From positions 34,001 to 98,000 of the forward strand of contig JAZDFQ010000054.1 of NCBI GenBank assembly GCA_043807765.1: 64,000 nt of DNA, in the 5' to 3' direction. The notes beneath the pieces were generated by a model. The model did not search any database and was not told the DNA's origin. It was given only the letters and a program-made list of their open reading frames with translations. Positions within the stretch are counted from its first letter, which is position 1, and every line of letters begins with the position of its first letter. Origin of the DNA: Stygiobacter sp043807765. Lineage in GTDB: Bacteria > Bacteroidota > Ignavibacteria > Ignavibacteriales > Melioribacteraceae. Shown here in pieces: positions 53,729-62,036 of this stretch. The position numbers were made by a program, and so were the translations under genes.

Positions 53729-55708
53729 TTAGAGGTTATAATCCATTTGGAGGCTAATACGGTTATCCAAATTCCCCGGAATTAGCGAAGTTCCGCTACC
53801 AAGGAATTTCCCATCCGGTTTATATAGCTCGGAGTATTTGATAGAAAGATTAAAGCCGTAAGGCGCACTGTATTTAACAACAAAATACCAGCGCATACCT
53901 TCTCCATATAAGCCGGGATTTGTCATCACGCCGGTTAAGTCGTTTTCAAATTCGTAAACGCGGGAATTGTAAGAATCAGTTTGAAAGAAAACGAAACGTG
54001 TAGAAAACGATAAATATTCTGTTGGCGAATACTTTATGTCTTGGAAAACCAAATAACCGTTATCTTTTGAAAGAGGAGCTGTTGGAACCGAATTAACAAA
54101 TTCAATTCTTGAATGCAGTTGAAGATTTTTCAACGGTTTGTAATAATAATCGCCTCGTATATTTTGTTTTCGGTTAGGAGTCAAACCATAAACATCATTC
54201 ACTTGTTCGGCAACTTGCTTTACTTCATTCTTGTAACGAAAACGTAATTCGGCATTTTTATAGGGCTTGAAAGTGTAGTAAACTAAAAAGTCATTACCTT
54301 CTGCCGGAAATCTAAATCTATCACTTACATAACTAAATTTGAATTGGTCAAAATAAACGTTGATTGTACCGTAAGTTGATTTCCATCTGGCTCCAACATA
54401 ATAACCGCTTTCGTTTTGAGCAAAATCTCTTTCTCCAAAACCATTTGAGTGTAAGTTCCAATAATCTTTTGAATAATTTCTGTAGGCTATAAGGAACGAG
54501 AAGCTTTGATCTACGGCAAAATCAAGTGAATTGAGAGTTGCATAGGTTTTGTTTCGAAAGGCTGTTTCACCCGTTAGACTGATTTTATCATAAAAGAAAT
54601 TGTAGGTTGTAGAAAAATATGTAAACGAATTTCCTCCCGGTTCAAGAATCGATTTATTTTCGAAACTATGATCGTATTTAGTGTTGTAGATAAGAAAACC
54701 GAGATTTCCAATTTCGCCAAAGTTATAACCTAATGTAAAACCGGTAACTCTCTCGTTTACCTTGTCTTTCTTATTAATTTCGGTTTGAGTTCTGTGCAGT
54801 CCATCAATTACGAGCGATGTAATTTCTTTCGATGCTGAATCAACCGAAGCGTCCAAAAATCTTGAAGAGAAAAACGCTCCAAGTGAAAAATTATCGAATT
54901 CGGTCTCTGCGGAAACTCCCCGGAAAAATTGATTCTCGTCTGCACTAAGATAGGGGACTAAACCGCGAGAATTTCTTGGCAGCACTTCTACTGCGTCGCT
55001 TCCTTTCGAAAATGCATAGCGGCTCCACAATGCTAATCCTTGTCCAAATTCAAAAATATAATCACCCAAAACAAAATTCTTAATTAGATCTACATCTTTC
55101 ATTTGAAAATGAAATGAAGTGAAATCGTTTAACTGCTTTTCCCCCGGGTCCTTTTCAATTAAAGCTCCAAGTCGTAATTTGTTTTGGCGACTGAGAATTA
55201 ATCTATTGTACAACTTCCATCTAGAGTTTGGATAAGTACCATCTTCAAAGGCTTTATCTTTCTGAAAATCAAATAATGCGCGCGATCTGAAGCTAAGATT
55301 CAGCATCTGAAAATTCTTATCAAAAATTTCATTAAACGAAACCGGCTGCTCATCGCCAAGTTTCAAAAAGGGCATAATTTTTTGAATTAGATCAAAACTA
55401 ACATTTTCAATAAATCTCATCTGTTCTATGTTGTAAATTCCTCCGAGAATGTTCCTATGACGAATTATTGCCGACGCGGTTGCTCTATCTAGGAATGGAA
55501 TTTTTAAGAGATCATTTATTGAAGAAGTGTTTAGTTGCAACGGATTTTGAGTTAAGTATTCAATTACATCGAAGAGCTGAGAATCATCAACACCTTCAGT
55601 TGCGTCTTCTAAAATTGTTTCCATGTTTTGCTGAACAGCAGTAGTATCAACTTGCGCAAAAAGGCTAGAACAAAAAACAAATACTAGGAGTAATAGATTT
55701 TTTTTCAT
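53729..55708 (-). CDS. helix-hairpin-helix protein with outer-membrane beta-barrel
   Basis: 659 residues from ATG 55708 with a signal peptide (SLFAQ, ~18). A pair of helix-hairpin-helix motifs of ComEA type (about 40-110: LNTSSINDLLKIPFLDRATASAIIRHRNILGGIYNIEQMRFI) precedes a ~540-residue region of alternating strands ending ISLQMDYNL, which looks like an outer-membrane barrel (many aromatic girdle residues). Helix-hairpin-helix domains normally bind DNA, so an exported DNA-binding module on a barrel is odd; a role in DNA uptake or a non-DNA use is open. It follows a PorV-like barrel gene by 4 bp. Confidence 0.78.
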   Translation of the reverse strand: MKKNLLLLVFVFCSSLFAQVDTTAVQQNMETILEDATEGVDDSQLFDVIEYLTQNPLQLNTSSINDLLKIPFLDRATASAIIRHRNILGGIYNIEQMRFIENVSFDLIQKIMPFLKLGDEQPVSFNEIFDKNFQMLNLSFRSRALFDFQKDKAFEDGTYPNSRWKLYNRLILSRQNKLRLGALIEKDPGEKQLNDFTSFHFQMKDVDLIKNFVLGDYIFEFGQGLALWSRYAFSKGSDAVEVLPRNSRGLVPYLSADENQFFRGVSAETEFDNFSLGAFFSSRFLDASVDSASKEITSLVIDGLHRTQTEINKKDKVNERVTGFTLGYNFGEIGNLGFLIYNTKYDHSFENKSILEPGGNSFTYFSTTYNFFYDKISLTGETAFRNKTYATLNSLDFAVDQSFSFLIAYRNYSKDYWNLHSNGFGERDFAQNESGYYVGARWKSTYGTINVYFDQFKFSYVSDRFRFPAEGNDFLVYYTFKPYKNAELRFRYKNEVKQVAEQVNDVYGLTPNRKQNIRGDYYYKPLKNLQLHSRIEFVNSVPTAPLSKDNGYLVFQDIKYSPTEYLSFSTRFVFFQTDSYNSRVYEFENDLTGVMTNPGLYGEGMRWYFVVKYSAPYGFNLSIKYSELYKPDGKFLGSGTSLIPGNLDNRISLQMDYNL

Positions 55709-55712
55709 AGTC

Positions 55713-56525
55713 TTATTTAGCAAAGCGAAGGATTAATCCGAATTGGTGTGTTAAACCAAGATAGGGATGAGTAGTTACAGCGTAATCAACTTGAAGAAAT
55801 TGATAGATAATTCCAAATCCTCCGGAGAAAATATTGGGTTCGTTATGCGCACCAAATCTGAGTCGGATAAAATCCAGCATAGAATATTCCGCTCCAATTC
55901 TAAGTGAAGGATTGTACCCAACTTCTTTTCTTAGAGCTGCGCTGAAAATGAATTCTTTAATGGCTTTGAGATATACACCGCCCGAAAGTACAGTCGGCAA
56001 CTGGCCGGATTCATCCGAAAGGGTAGAGCGGGTAATATTTTCAATTGCGAATCCAAAACCAACTTGTTCATTAACATTTGCAATACCGCCGAGGTTTAAG
56101 TATACAGTTCCTCTGGTTCCATAATTTTTTATTGCCAGATTTTTATATACTGCTGTTCCGCCAACAAAGAAATTTTCTGTTATCTTTCTTCCATATCCAA
56201 TAGCAAACTGAGTTTCTTTGTACAATTCAAATCCGTAAATAGAAAAACCGGCACTGAATGTTCCGTAAGGTGTTGGCTCTGAATATGCCGCATAAGCATT
56301 AGCCAATTCTTTAAGAGAGAATGGAGCGGGTGAGTAATACATTCCTACTTCTCTGCTTTTTGCCAGTGCCAAACCGGCTGGGTTATTAAAGATTTGGAAA
56401 ACATCGCTCGAGTAAGATGCGTCGGCGTGAGCCAAAGCAACTTGTCTGGCTCCGGGATTAATCTGAGCGAAACTTTGCAGAGATAGGATTAGTAGAAGAA
56501 ATGCTGTTTTTAGGAATCGATTCAT
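55713..56525 (-). CDS. PorV/PorQ-like outer-membrane barrel protein
   Basis: 270 residues from ATG 56525 (signal peptide, SLQSFAQ near ~21; the longer TTG frame adds non-signal sequence). INPGARQVALAHADASYSSDVFQIFNNPAGLAL at ~22 is the UPF0164/PorV-type start, followed by strands ending in FGLILRFAK. It is half the usual PorV length, closer to PorQ. It overlaps no other frame at the chosen start and is tightly coupled to the helix-hairpin-helix barrel gene, so the two may act together. Confidence 0.8.
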   Translation of the reverse strand: MNRFLKTAFLLLILSLQSFAQINPGARQVALAHADASYSSDVFQIFNNPAGLALAKSREVGMYYSPAPFSLKELANAYAAYSEPTPYGTFSAGFSIYGFELYKETQFAIGYGRKITENFFVGGTAVYKNLAIKNYGTRGTVYLNLGGIANVNEQVGFGFAIENITRSTLSDESGQLPTVLSGGVYLKAIKEFIFSAALRKEVGYNPSLRIGAEYSMLDFIRLRFGAHNEPNIFSGGFGIIYQFLQVDYAVTTHPYLGLTHQFGLILRFAK

Positions 56526-56601
56526 AGGTACCAACTTAAAAGATTGTTTTATTTTTCTCAAATCTATATCTTAAAATTAAGATAATTCTTGGAGTTTACA
56601 G

Positions 56602-57501
56602 ATGAAGAAATTAATTGTAGCGATTTTATTTTTTATTGCCTTTAATATGACCCAGTTAGCGCAAGAACTCGATGCAAATGTAACAATTAACACAGAACAA
56701 TTGGCAACCTCTTCGAAAGAACGGCTGGATAATTTTGTGAACCAAATTCAAGATTATCTTAATAACAATAAATATACAGGCAAGCCGTGGGAAGGGGAAA
56801 AGATCAAATGCAATTTCAACATTTTCTTTACCGGCGGCAGTGACGATGTAAATTATACTGCACAATTAGTCGTTACCAGTCAGCGCCCGGTTGAGGGTTC
56901 AAAACTAAACTCACTTATGCTTACAATTATGGATAATCAATGGTCATTCCGTTATGAAAATGGACAAGCGATGTATTTTAATCAAAGTAATTTTGATGGT
57001 TTAACCAGTTTTCTTGATTACTACGCATACATAATCATTGGATTCGATTCTGATTCCTATTACGAATTAGGCGGAAATGATCTTTTTCAGAAAGCATTAG
57101 ATATTGCTGTTAAGGGAACATCAAGTAAATACGCAAAAGGTTGGGCACTTGAAACCGCTGCGTTTAACCGCCGTGCTTTGGTTGATAATTTACTCAATTC
57201 AAAGTATCAGCAATTTAGGGCAGATTACTTTAACTATCATTATAATGGTTTAGACTTACTAAATAGTAAAGATCCCAAAGACCGCGCTGTTGCTTTGCCA
57301 AATATGGTTAATCTAGTTAAGAATCTTGAAAAAGCTAAAGATAAAATTGATTGGAGAAGTACACTATTAAAGGTTTTTTTTGATGCAAAAGCCGGCGAGA
57401 TTGCTGAGTATTTTAGAGGAAGAGTCGATCCTTTATTATTCACAACTTTGAAAAGAATAGATGCTCCACATACATCTAAGTATGATGAAGCATTGAAATA
57501 A
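56602..57501 (+). CDS. DUF4835-family secreted protein
   Basis: 299 residues with a signal peptide (TQLAQ, ~21). ELDANVTINTEQLATSSKERLDNFVNQIQDYLNNNKYTG and IKCNFNIFFTGG are typical of DUF4835, a Bacteroidota/Ignavibacteria envelope family usually next to coaBC or DNA-repair genes. Here it is a single gene divergent from the PorV-like gene. Later sequence (YYAYIIIGFDSDSYYELGGNDLFQKAL and CCF-like helices) fits the family. Function unknown. A MITE-like element follows 9 bp after the stop. Confidence 0.85.
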   Translation: MKKLIVAILFFIAFNMTQLAQELDANVTINTEQLATSSKERLDNFVNQIQDYLNNNKYTGKPWEGEKIKCNFNIFFTGGSDDVNYTAQLVVTSQRPVEGSKLNSLMLTIMDNQWSFRYENGQAMYFNQSNFDGLTSFLDYYAYIIIGFDSDSYYELGGNDLFQKALDIAVKGTSSKYAKGWALETAAFNRRALVDNLLNSKYQQFRADYFNYHYNGLDLLNSKDPKDRAVALPNMVNLVKNLEKAKDKIDWRSTLLKVFFDAKAGEIAEYFRGRVDPLLFTTLKRIDAPHTSKYDEALK

Positions 57502-57510
57502 ACATTTTAG

Positions 57511-57652
57511 TAACTCACCTTACGCAGAGTTTGAACTTTTGGGACTAAAGTCCAGATTGTTTTTCGCGTTGAACTAACCCCAGACTTAAGTCTGGGGTTA
57601 ATGCATTAATAATAAACTTCGGTTTTAGCCACACCTTTCATAACGTGAGTTA
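57511..57652. mobile_element. MITE-like element, family of 4921-5068, with internal palindromes
   Basis: Begins TAACTCACCTTACGCAGAG and ends CATAACGTGAGTTA (8-bp perfect outer repeat, imperfect beyond). The left end matches the left end of 4921-5068 (TAACT, TTACGCA, TGAACTTT). Inside lie GGACTAAAGTCC (57542-57553) and a perfect 26-nt palindrome at 57575-57600 with core CCAGACTTAAGTCTGG. No coding capacity. It sits between the convergent DUF4835 and acyltransferase genes. Confidence 0.65.
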
Positions 57653-57664
57653 GTAAAATCGAAT

Positions 57665-58789
57665 CTATTGGATTGACTTCCGGTAGATTCGATATTTTTT
57701 ATATATGATTCCGTTCATAACTTCTGCACCTCGGTTCATCATTGCGTTGTCTTCAAGAATCCAGCTCGCTTCGCCAAGTAAAATTCCAACGTTTGCAGCC
57801 CGGTTTACAATTTCCCAATAGAAAACAGCGTCTAAGCCTCGCTTCTGGTATTCCGGAATTATTCCTAGTATAAGTACACGCGACCATGTCATTTTTTTCT
57901 TATGTGTAAAAATTTTAAGAAAATTAAAAGGAAGAAGGCGGCCGTTGAATGATTTAAAGATTTGATTGTAATCTAACATAACTAAAGCGAAGCCGACTAA
58001 CTTATTGTCAATTTCTCCGAAGAGTATTAGTGATGGTTCAATCAATGGTTTTAAGTCTTTCGCCAAAGCATCAATTTCATCTTCGGTCATTGGAACGAAG
58101 CCCCAATTCTTTTCCCATGCTTTATTGTAAACATATTTTACTTTGTCTAACTCTTTCTTAAACTCTTTTACATTCATCGAATATACTTTGAGGCCGGAAC
58201 GTTTCTGAGCAATTTCTGCAACACGTCTTAACTTTTCCGATTGCACAACTTTTTGATTCTCAAGTTTATACGCGTAAAGATCTTTAGCTTTTATAAATCC
58301 ATAGTTATCACAAAGATCTAAATAATACTTCGGATTGTAAGTCATCATCAATCTAGGTTCATCATCAAAACCTTCTATTAACATTCCATATTCTTCATTT
58401 GAAGAAGGATTAGCCGGTCCAAGCATTTCATCACAATCATTTTTCTTTAACCATTCCTTGGTTGCATCAAAAAGCAGATTAGCCACGTTCTGATCATTCA
58501 CACATTCAAAAAATCCCCAGAAGCCGGCTTTATCATTGTGTTCTTGGTTATGAAGATCGTTCTTAATTGCAGCAATTCGACCAACCATTTCACCATCTTT
58601 TTCGGCAATAAAAAACTCTGCTGATGCATGCTTATAAAAAGGGTGATTCTCTCTATCCAATAATCTCATTTTATCAAAAATGAGTGGTGGAACCCAGTAC
58701 GGATTGCCTTTATAGATTTTCCATGCAAATTTTATGAATGTTTTTATTTCTTTTTTGGTGTGGATTGCACGAATAGTAACTTGAGGCAT
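57665..58789 (-). CDS. GNAT-like N-acyltransferase, candidate bacterial ceramide synthase
   Basis: 374 residues from ATG 58789, preceded by AAGGAG; the longer open frame runs through a hairpin and is unlikely. Pattern: IKTFIKFAWKIYKGNPYWVPPL near the N-terminus, ASAEFFIAEKDGEMVGRIAAI (GNAT-like strand), GPANPSSNEEYGMLIEGFDDEPRLMMTYNPKYY and a second GNAT half with RVLILGIIPEYQKRGLDAVFYWEI. This double-GNAT family is common beside serine palmitoyltransferase genes and is the type to which the Caulobacter ceramide synthase (bCerS) belongs, as I recall. The serine palmitoyltransferase-like gene is immediately upstream, supporting N-acylation of a sphingoid base. Confidence 0.72.
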   Translation of the reverse strand: MPQVTIRAIHTKKEIKTFIKFAWKIYKGNPYWVPPLIFDKMRLLDRENHPFYKHASAEFFIAEKDGEMVGRIAAIKNDLHNQEHNDKAGFWGFFECVNDQNVANLLFDATKEWLKKNDCDEMLGPANPSSNEEYGMLIEGFDDEPRLMMTYNPKYYLDLCDNYGFIKAKDLYAYKLENQKVVQSEKLRRVAEIAQKRSGLKVYSMNVKEFKKELDKVKYVYNKAWEKNWGFVPMTEDEIDALAKDLKPLIEPSLILFGEIDNKLVGFALVMLDYNQIFKSFNGRLLPFNFLKIFTHKKKMTWSRVLILGIIPEYQKRGLDAVFYWEIVNRAANVGILLGEASWILEDNAMMNRGAEVMNGIIYKKYRIYRKSIQ

Positions 58790-58807
58790 GCTTTCTCCTT
58801 GAGATAA

Positions 58808-58850
58808 GTTAGGTAAAGCACTCACCTTGGAGATGAGTGCTTTACCTAAC
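58808..58850. repeat. perfect 17-bp-stem hairpin between spt-like and acyltransferase genes
   Basis: GTTAGGTAAAGCACTCA (58808-58824) pairs without mismatch with its complement at 58834-58850, loop 9 nt. On the transcribed minus strand it ends 11 bases before the AAGGAG of the acyltransferase and 10 bases after the stop of the upstream gene. No T-run follows, so it may be a processing or stability hairpin, or a mobile palindrome. Confidence 0.85.
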
Positions 58851-58860
58851 AAGAAAGAGT

Positions 58861-60054
58861 TTATATTAATCCGACTTCTTTACCAGCTTTTTTAAATGTA
58901 TCTAAAATAAAATCAAGATGTTCATCTTCATGAGCTGACATGTAGCTAGTTCTCATCATTTGTCTGCCTTGAGGAACGCCGGGTGAAATGAATACATTAA
59001 CGAAAACTCCGTAATCATAAAGTTTGCGCCACATCTGGAATGCTAGTCCATCATCACCAACAATTACTGGTACAATTGCTGTCCTTCCATCTATGATGCG
59101 AAATCCGGCTTCTGAGAATCCTTTTCTCATTTTATCGGCGTTCTGAATCAATCGTTCAACACGCCAAGGTTCAGCTTCCAATATATCTAGAGCAGCTAAT
59201 GCAGCAGCAACAGATGCCGGAGTAGGGGACGCACTAAATATTAGAGCAGATGAGTGATGTTTCAAATAATTGATTACACGTTCCGGCCCAGCAACAAAAC
59301 CACCTAATGAAGCAAAAGTTTTGCTAAAAGTTCCCATAGTAAGATCAACTTCTTTTTCAAGATTGAACTCACTTGCTGTACCTCTTCCACCTTTTCCAAT
59401 AACACCTACGGAATGTGCGTCATCAATTAGGGTTCTTGCATTATACTTTTTAGCAAGCTCAACTAATTTTGGAAGATTAACAATTTCCCCTCCGGTACTG
59501 AACACTCCGTCACTAATAACTAATTTTGGTGAGTCGATTGGAAGTTTTGCTAATACACGCTCCAAATCTTCCATATCGTTGTGTTTGTATCTTTCTAAAT
59601 TTGCTGTTAATCCCTTGGCCATAATTTGACCGGCAACGATACATGCATGGTTGTCTCTATCGGAAACCACATATTCGCTCCTTCCTTGCACCAAAGTTGG
59701 AATTATTCCTTGAGCTGTTTGGTAACCGGTGCTAAATAAGAGGACAGATTCTGTCCCAAAAAACAGAGCAAGTCTTCTTTCTAATTCGATATGTAAATCG
59801 AGCGTACCGGTGAGATAACGAGAGCCGGAACAACCGGTACCATACTTTCTAACTGCTTCTAATGCTGCTTCTTTTACTTTTGGATGAGATGTGAGCCCTA
59901 AATAGTTATTAGATCCGGCCATAACAACTTTTTTGCCTTCAATCTGAACAACGGGCCCTTCATTTTCTTCAATAGGTCTGAAATATGGATAAAAACCAAT
60001 CGCTTTTATATCATCAGCGCGAGTAAAATCGATACATTTTTTGAATAAATCCAA
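58861..60054 (-). CDS. serine palmitoyltransferase-like alpha-oxoamine synthase
   Basis: 397-residue PLP enzyme condensing an amino acid with an acyl-CoA. Starts at TTG 60054, the only in-frame start, after GGAGG. Signatures: GSNNYLGLTSHPKV, YGTGCSGSRYLTGTLDLHIELE, DRDNHACIV (His136), DDAHSVGVIG (Asp211, His214), and the PLP lysine Lys245 in GTFSKTFASLGG. IGFYPYFRPIE at the N-terminus and SGSRYLTGTLDLH are typical of bacterial serine palmitoyltransferases (Sphingobacterium/Bacteroides type) rather than Kbl or HemA. The N-acyltransferase-like gene follows in the same direction. First committed step of sphingolipid synthesis is the best reading; 2-amino-3-ketobutyrate ligase is the alternative. 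Confidence 0.85.
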   Translation of the reverse strand: MDLFKKCIDFTRADDIKAIGFYPYFRPIEENEGPVVQIEGKKVVMAGSNNYLGLTSHPKVKEAALEAVRKYGTGCSGSRYLTGTLDLHIELERRLALFFGTESVLLFSTGYQTAQGIIPTLVQGRSEYVVSDRDNHACIVAGQIMAKGLTANLERYKHNDMEDLERVLAKLPIDSPKLVISDGVFSTGGEIVNLPKLVELAKKYNARTLIDDAHSVGVIGKGGRGTASEFNLEKEVDLTMGTFSKTFASLGGFVAGPERVINYLKHHSSALIFSASPTPASVAAALAALDILEAEPWRVERLIQNADKMRKGFSEAGFRIIDGRTAIVPVIVGDDGLAFQMWRKLYDYGVFVNVFISPGVPQGRQMMRTSYMSAHEDEHLDFILDTFKKAGKEVGLI

Positions 60055-60143
60055 AATACCTCCGGATTATTTTCTTAAAAACTAATATTATTTTTGGTGA
60101 GTTAGTTCGTTTTAACGAAATTTCGGTTGGGAATATAATCAAA

Positions 60144-61154
60144 ATGGACGAAAATTTACTTATGAGCTCTAAAATAATTTCAGTTGTAACCGGTGCATCG
60201 GGATTTGTAGGCAGTCATCTGGTAGACAAACTTCTGGCAGAAGGACATCATGTTAAGTGCATTTTACGATCTTCAAGTTCTCGCAGATGGCTTGAAGGCA
60301 AACCTATCGAAATTGCAGATTGCGGTTTGTTCGATAAAGAAGCTTTGAAAGATGTTCTTAAGGATGCCGATTATTTATTCCACATTGCCGGTGTTGTAAA
60401 AGCAAAAGAGGAAAGCGAATTCTACAAAGGGAATGTTGAATCAACAAAGACATTGCTGGAAGTTCTTTCCGAATTAAACTCGAAGATAAAACGAGTCGTA
60501 ATTTCCAGTAGTATGACTGCATGTGGACCATCTATTGATGGAAAGCTTTGTACTGAAGACACAGTTGAACATCCAATTACAACTTACGGTAGGAGTAAAC
60601 TAGCGCAAGAGAAAATGGCTATGAGTTTTAAAGATAAACTGCCAATTTCGATTGTTAGACTACATGCTGTTTACGGCGCCAGAGATACTGAAGTCTATCA
60701 ATTCTTTAAAACTTATCAATTGGGCTTAATGGCTTTAATTGGCTTTGATGAAAAACACTTGAATCTTATTCATGTGCAAGATGCTGTAGATGGGATTTAC
60801 GGAGTTTCTATTTCTGATAAATCGGTTGGTCAAAAATATTTTTTGGCGTCGGAAGAAATTTATACTTGGCCACAAATTGGAGAAGCAATAGCCAAGGCAA
60901 TGGGTAAAAAAGCATTTACTTTAAGGCTGCCGCATGTTTTAGTTTATACTGTAGCTGCAGTTGCACAGTTCTTTGCTATGTTTAGTTCAAAAGCTGCTAC
61001 TTTTAATTTGGAGAAAGCAAGGGATTTTGTACAATCCAACTGGACTTGCGATGTTTCCAAAGCGAAGAAGGATTTTGGCTATATTCAGAAAGTTAAATTG
61101 GAAGATGGAATAAAACGTTCTATAGATTGGTACAAAGAAATGAAATGGCTGTGA
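60144..61154 (+). CDS. NAD(P)-dependent epimerase-like reductase, candidate 3-ketosphinganine reductase
   Basis: 336-residue extended SDR. Nucleotide-binding glycine motif VVTGASGFVGSHLVDKLL (about 12-30), SSSMTACGPS (catalytic Ser), YGRSKLAQEK (Tyr/Lys) and a C-terminal substrate part. A hydrophobic stretch VLVYTVAAVAQFFAMF (~270) suggests membrane contact. It is divergent from the serine palmitoyltransferase-like gene by ~90 bp. In Caulobacter the 3-ketosphinganine reductase CerR belongs to this epimerase-like SDR type, so this gene is the candidate second step. Its 3' end overlaps the convergent DUF123 gene by 70 bp. Confidence 0.82.
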   Translation: MDENLLMSSKIISVVTGASGFVGSHLVDKLLAEGHHVKCILRSSSSRRWLEGKPIEIADCGLFDKEALKDVLKDADYLFHIAGVVKAKEESEFYKGNVESTKTLLEVLSELNSKIKRVVISSSMTACGPSIDGKLCTEDTVEHPITTYGRSKLAQEKMAMSFKDKLPISIVRLHAVYGARDTEVYQFFKTYQLGLMALIGFDEKHLNLIHVQDAVDGIYGVSISDKSVGQKYFLASEEIYTWPQIGEAIAKAMGKKAFTLRLPHVLVYTVAAVAQFFAMFSSKAATFNLEKARDFVQSNWTCDVSKAKKDFGYIQKVKLEDGIKRSIDWYKEMKWL

Positions 61155-61549
61155 TCAATTTTACTTTTTGAATAGAGAAGGTGACTGTGGCATACGTTGC
61201 AGTCACCATTTCCAAATCCTTCCATGTTTATCACAAGTTGAAAATCCTCCAACAAGACCTTTACAAATTCACACTCAAGATTCTTCGATTTTTCATTTGC
61301 GATGAAAACTGATTTTATGCGGCAAGATGAATTCGTTGTCAGATGATCGATATGCCAGTTTATTACTTTAGCTCTTCTTAGATGTCGTTCTAAACGTTGC
61401 CGCAAATTCTTTTGTGCGCTACCGGAATAATAGTAATAACCTTTTGGAAAAATGTGACCGGCAAATTTCTTGGCTTCAATCTGAAATGAATTTTTTAGGT
61501 AAAGCTCTAGGAGATAAACTCCGGAATTCTTCTCAGTTGTTCTTAGCAC
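61085..61549 (-). CDS. DUF123 (GIY-YIG-like) domain protein
   Basis: 154 residues, start GTG 61549 overlapping the end of the upstream lipoprotein gene by 17 bp. The DUF123 pattern is plain: SGVYLLELYLKNSF, GYYYYSGSAQKNLRQRLERHLR, INWHIDHLTTNSSCRIKSVFIA, LECEFVK, GFGNGDCNVCHSHLLY. DUF123 domains are GIY-YIG-related and are often fused to endonuclease III; here it is alone. The role is unknown (probable nucleic-acid enzyme). The 3' end overlaps the convergent reductase gene by 70 bp, an unusually long overlap, so the final ~23 residues may be dispensable. Confidence 0.85.
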   Translation of the reverse strand: MLRTTEKNSGVYLLELYLKNSFQIEAKKFAGHIFPKGYYYYSGSAQKNLRQRLERHLRRAKVINWHIDHLTTNSSCRIKSVFIANEKSKNLECEFVKVLLEDFQLVINMEGFGNGDCNVCHSHLLYSKSKIDHSHFISLYQSIERFIPSSNLTF

Positions 61550-61934
61550 CCTCTTTTATCCAAGTCTTTATTCCAGTTATTTGATTTTTTGTTAGCGGTG
61601 GCCAACCAACGGGTGGCATTGGCGAAGTAGTCCTACCTTCAATAGCCCATACAAGTTTGCTGTTATCCGGCAGTTCCGGGAAAACGATTAATACATTACT
61701 TGTCGCTTCAGCATGATTGTCTAAACTCAGTCCTCCCGCAATATCTCTTGAACTATGACAGCCGGCAGTGTTACACTTTAATTGGAATAGCGGCTGTATA
61801 TACTCTGCATAACTCACATTAGATGCGGGTATTACTCTTGAATCAATATCATCATTTGTAAGTGTGTCATCACAAGACACAAATGCAAGTCCAACAATGA
61901 AGAGAGCGAATAGCAATTTATAAAACTGTTTCAT
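61533..61934 (-). CDS. cytochrome c-like lipoprotein
   Basis: 133 residues from ATG 61934, with a lipoprotein signal (Cys in VSCDDT, ~21). FQLKCNTAGCHSSRD shows a CxxxxCH haem-c-like motif, one of the long-spacer variants of CxxCH, and MPPVGWPPLTKNQITGIKTWIKEGA supplies the distal methionine typical of small mono-haem cytochromes of Bacteroidota/Planctomycetota. It may shuttle electrons at the envelope. Coupled to the DUF123 gene by overlap. If CxxxxCH does not bind haem, it would be a structural relative only. Confidence 0.75.
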   Translation of the reverse strand: MKQFYKLLFALFIVGLAFVSCDDTLTNDDIDSRVIPASNVSYAEYIQPLFQLKCNTAGCHSSRDIAGGLSLDNHAEATSNVLIVFPELPDNSKLVWAIEGRTTSPMPPVGWPPLTKNQITGIKTWIKEGAKNN

Positions 61935-62036
61935 GTTAACTTTTTTTGTTTCAAAGATATTCTTACCTGAACCGGAATTCAATCCTTTTTAGTTGACACT
62001 AAAAAATATATTTTGAAACAGACTTTAGAGGGAAGT

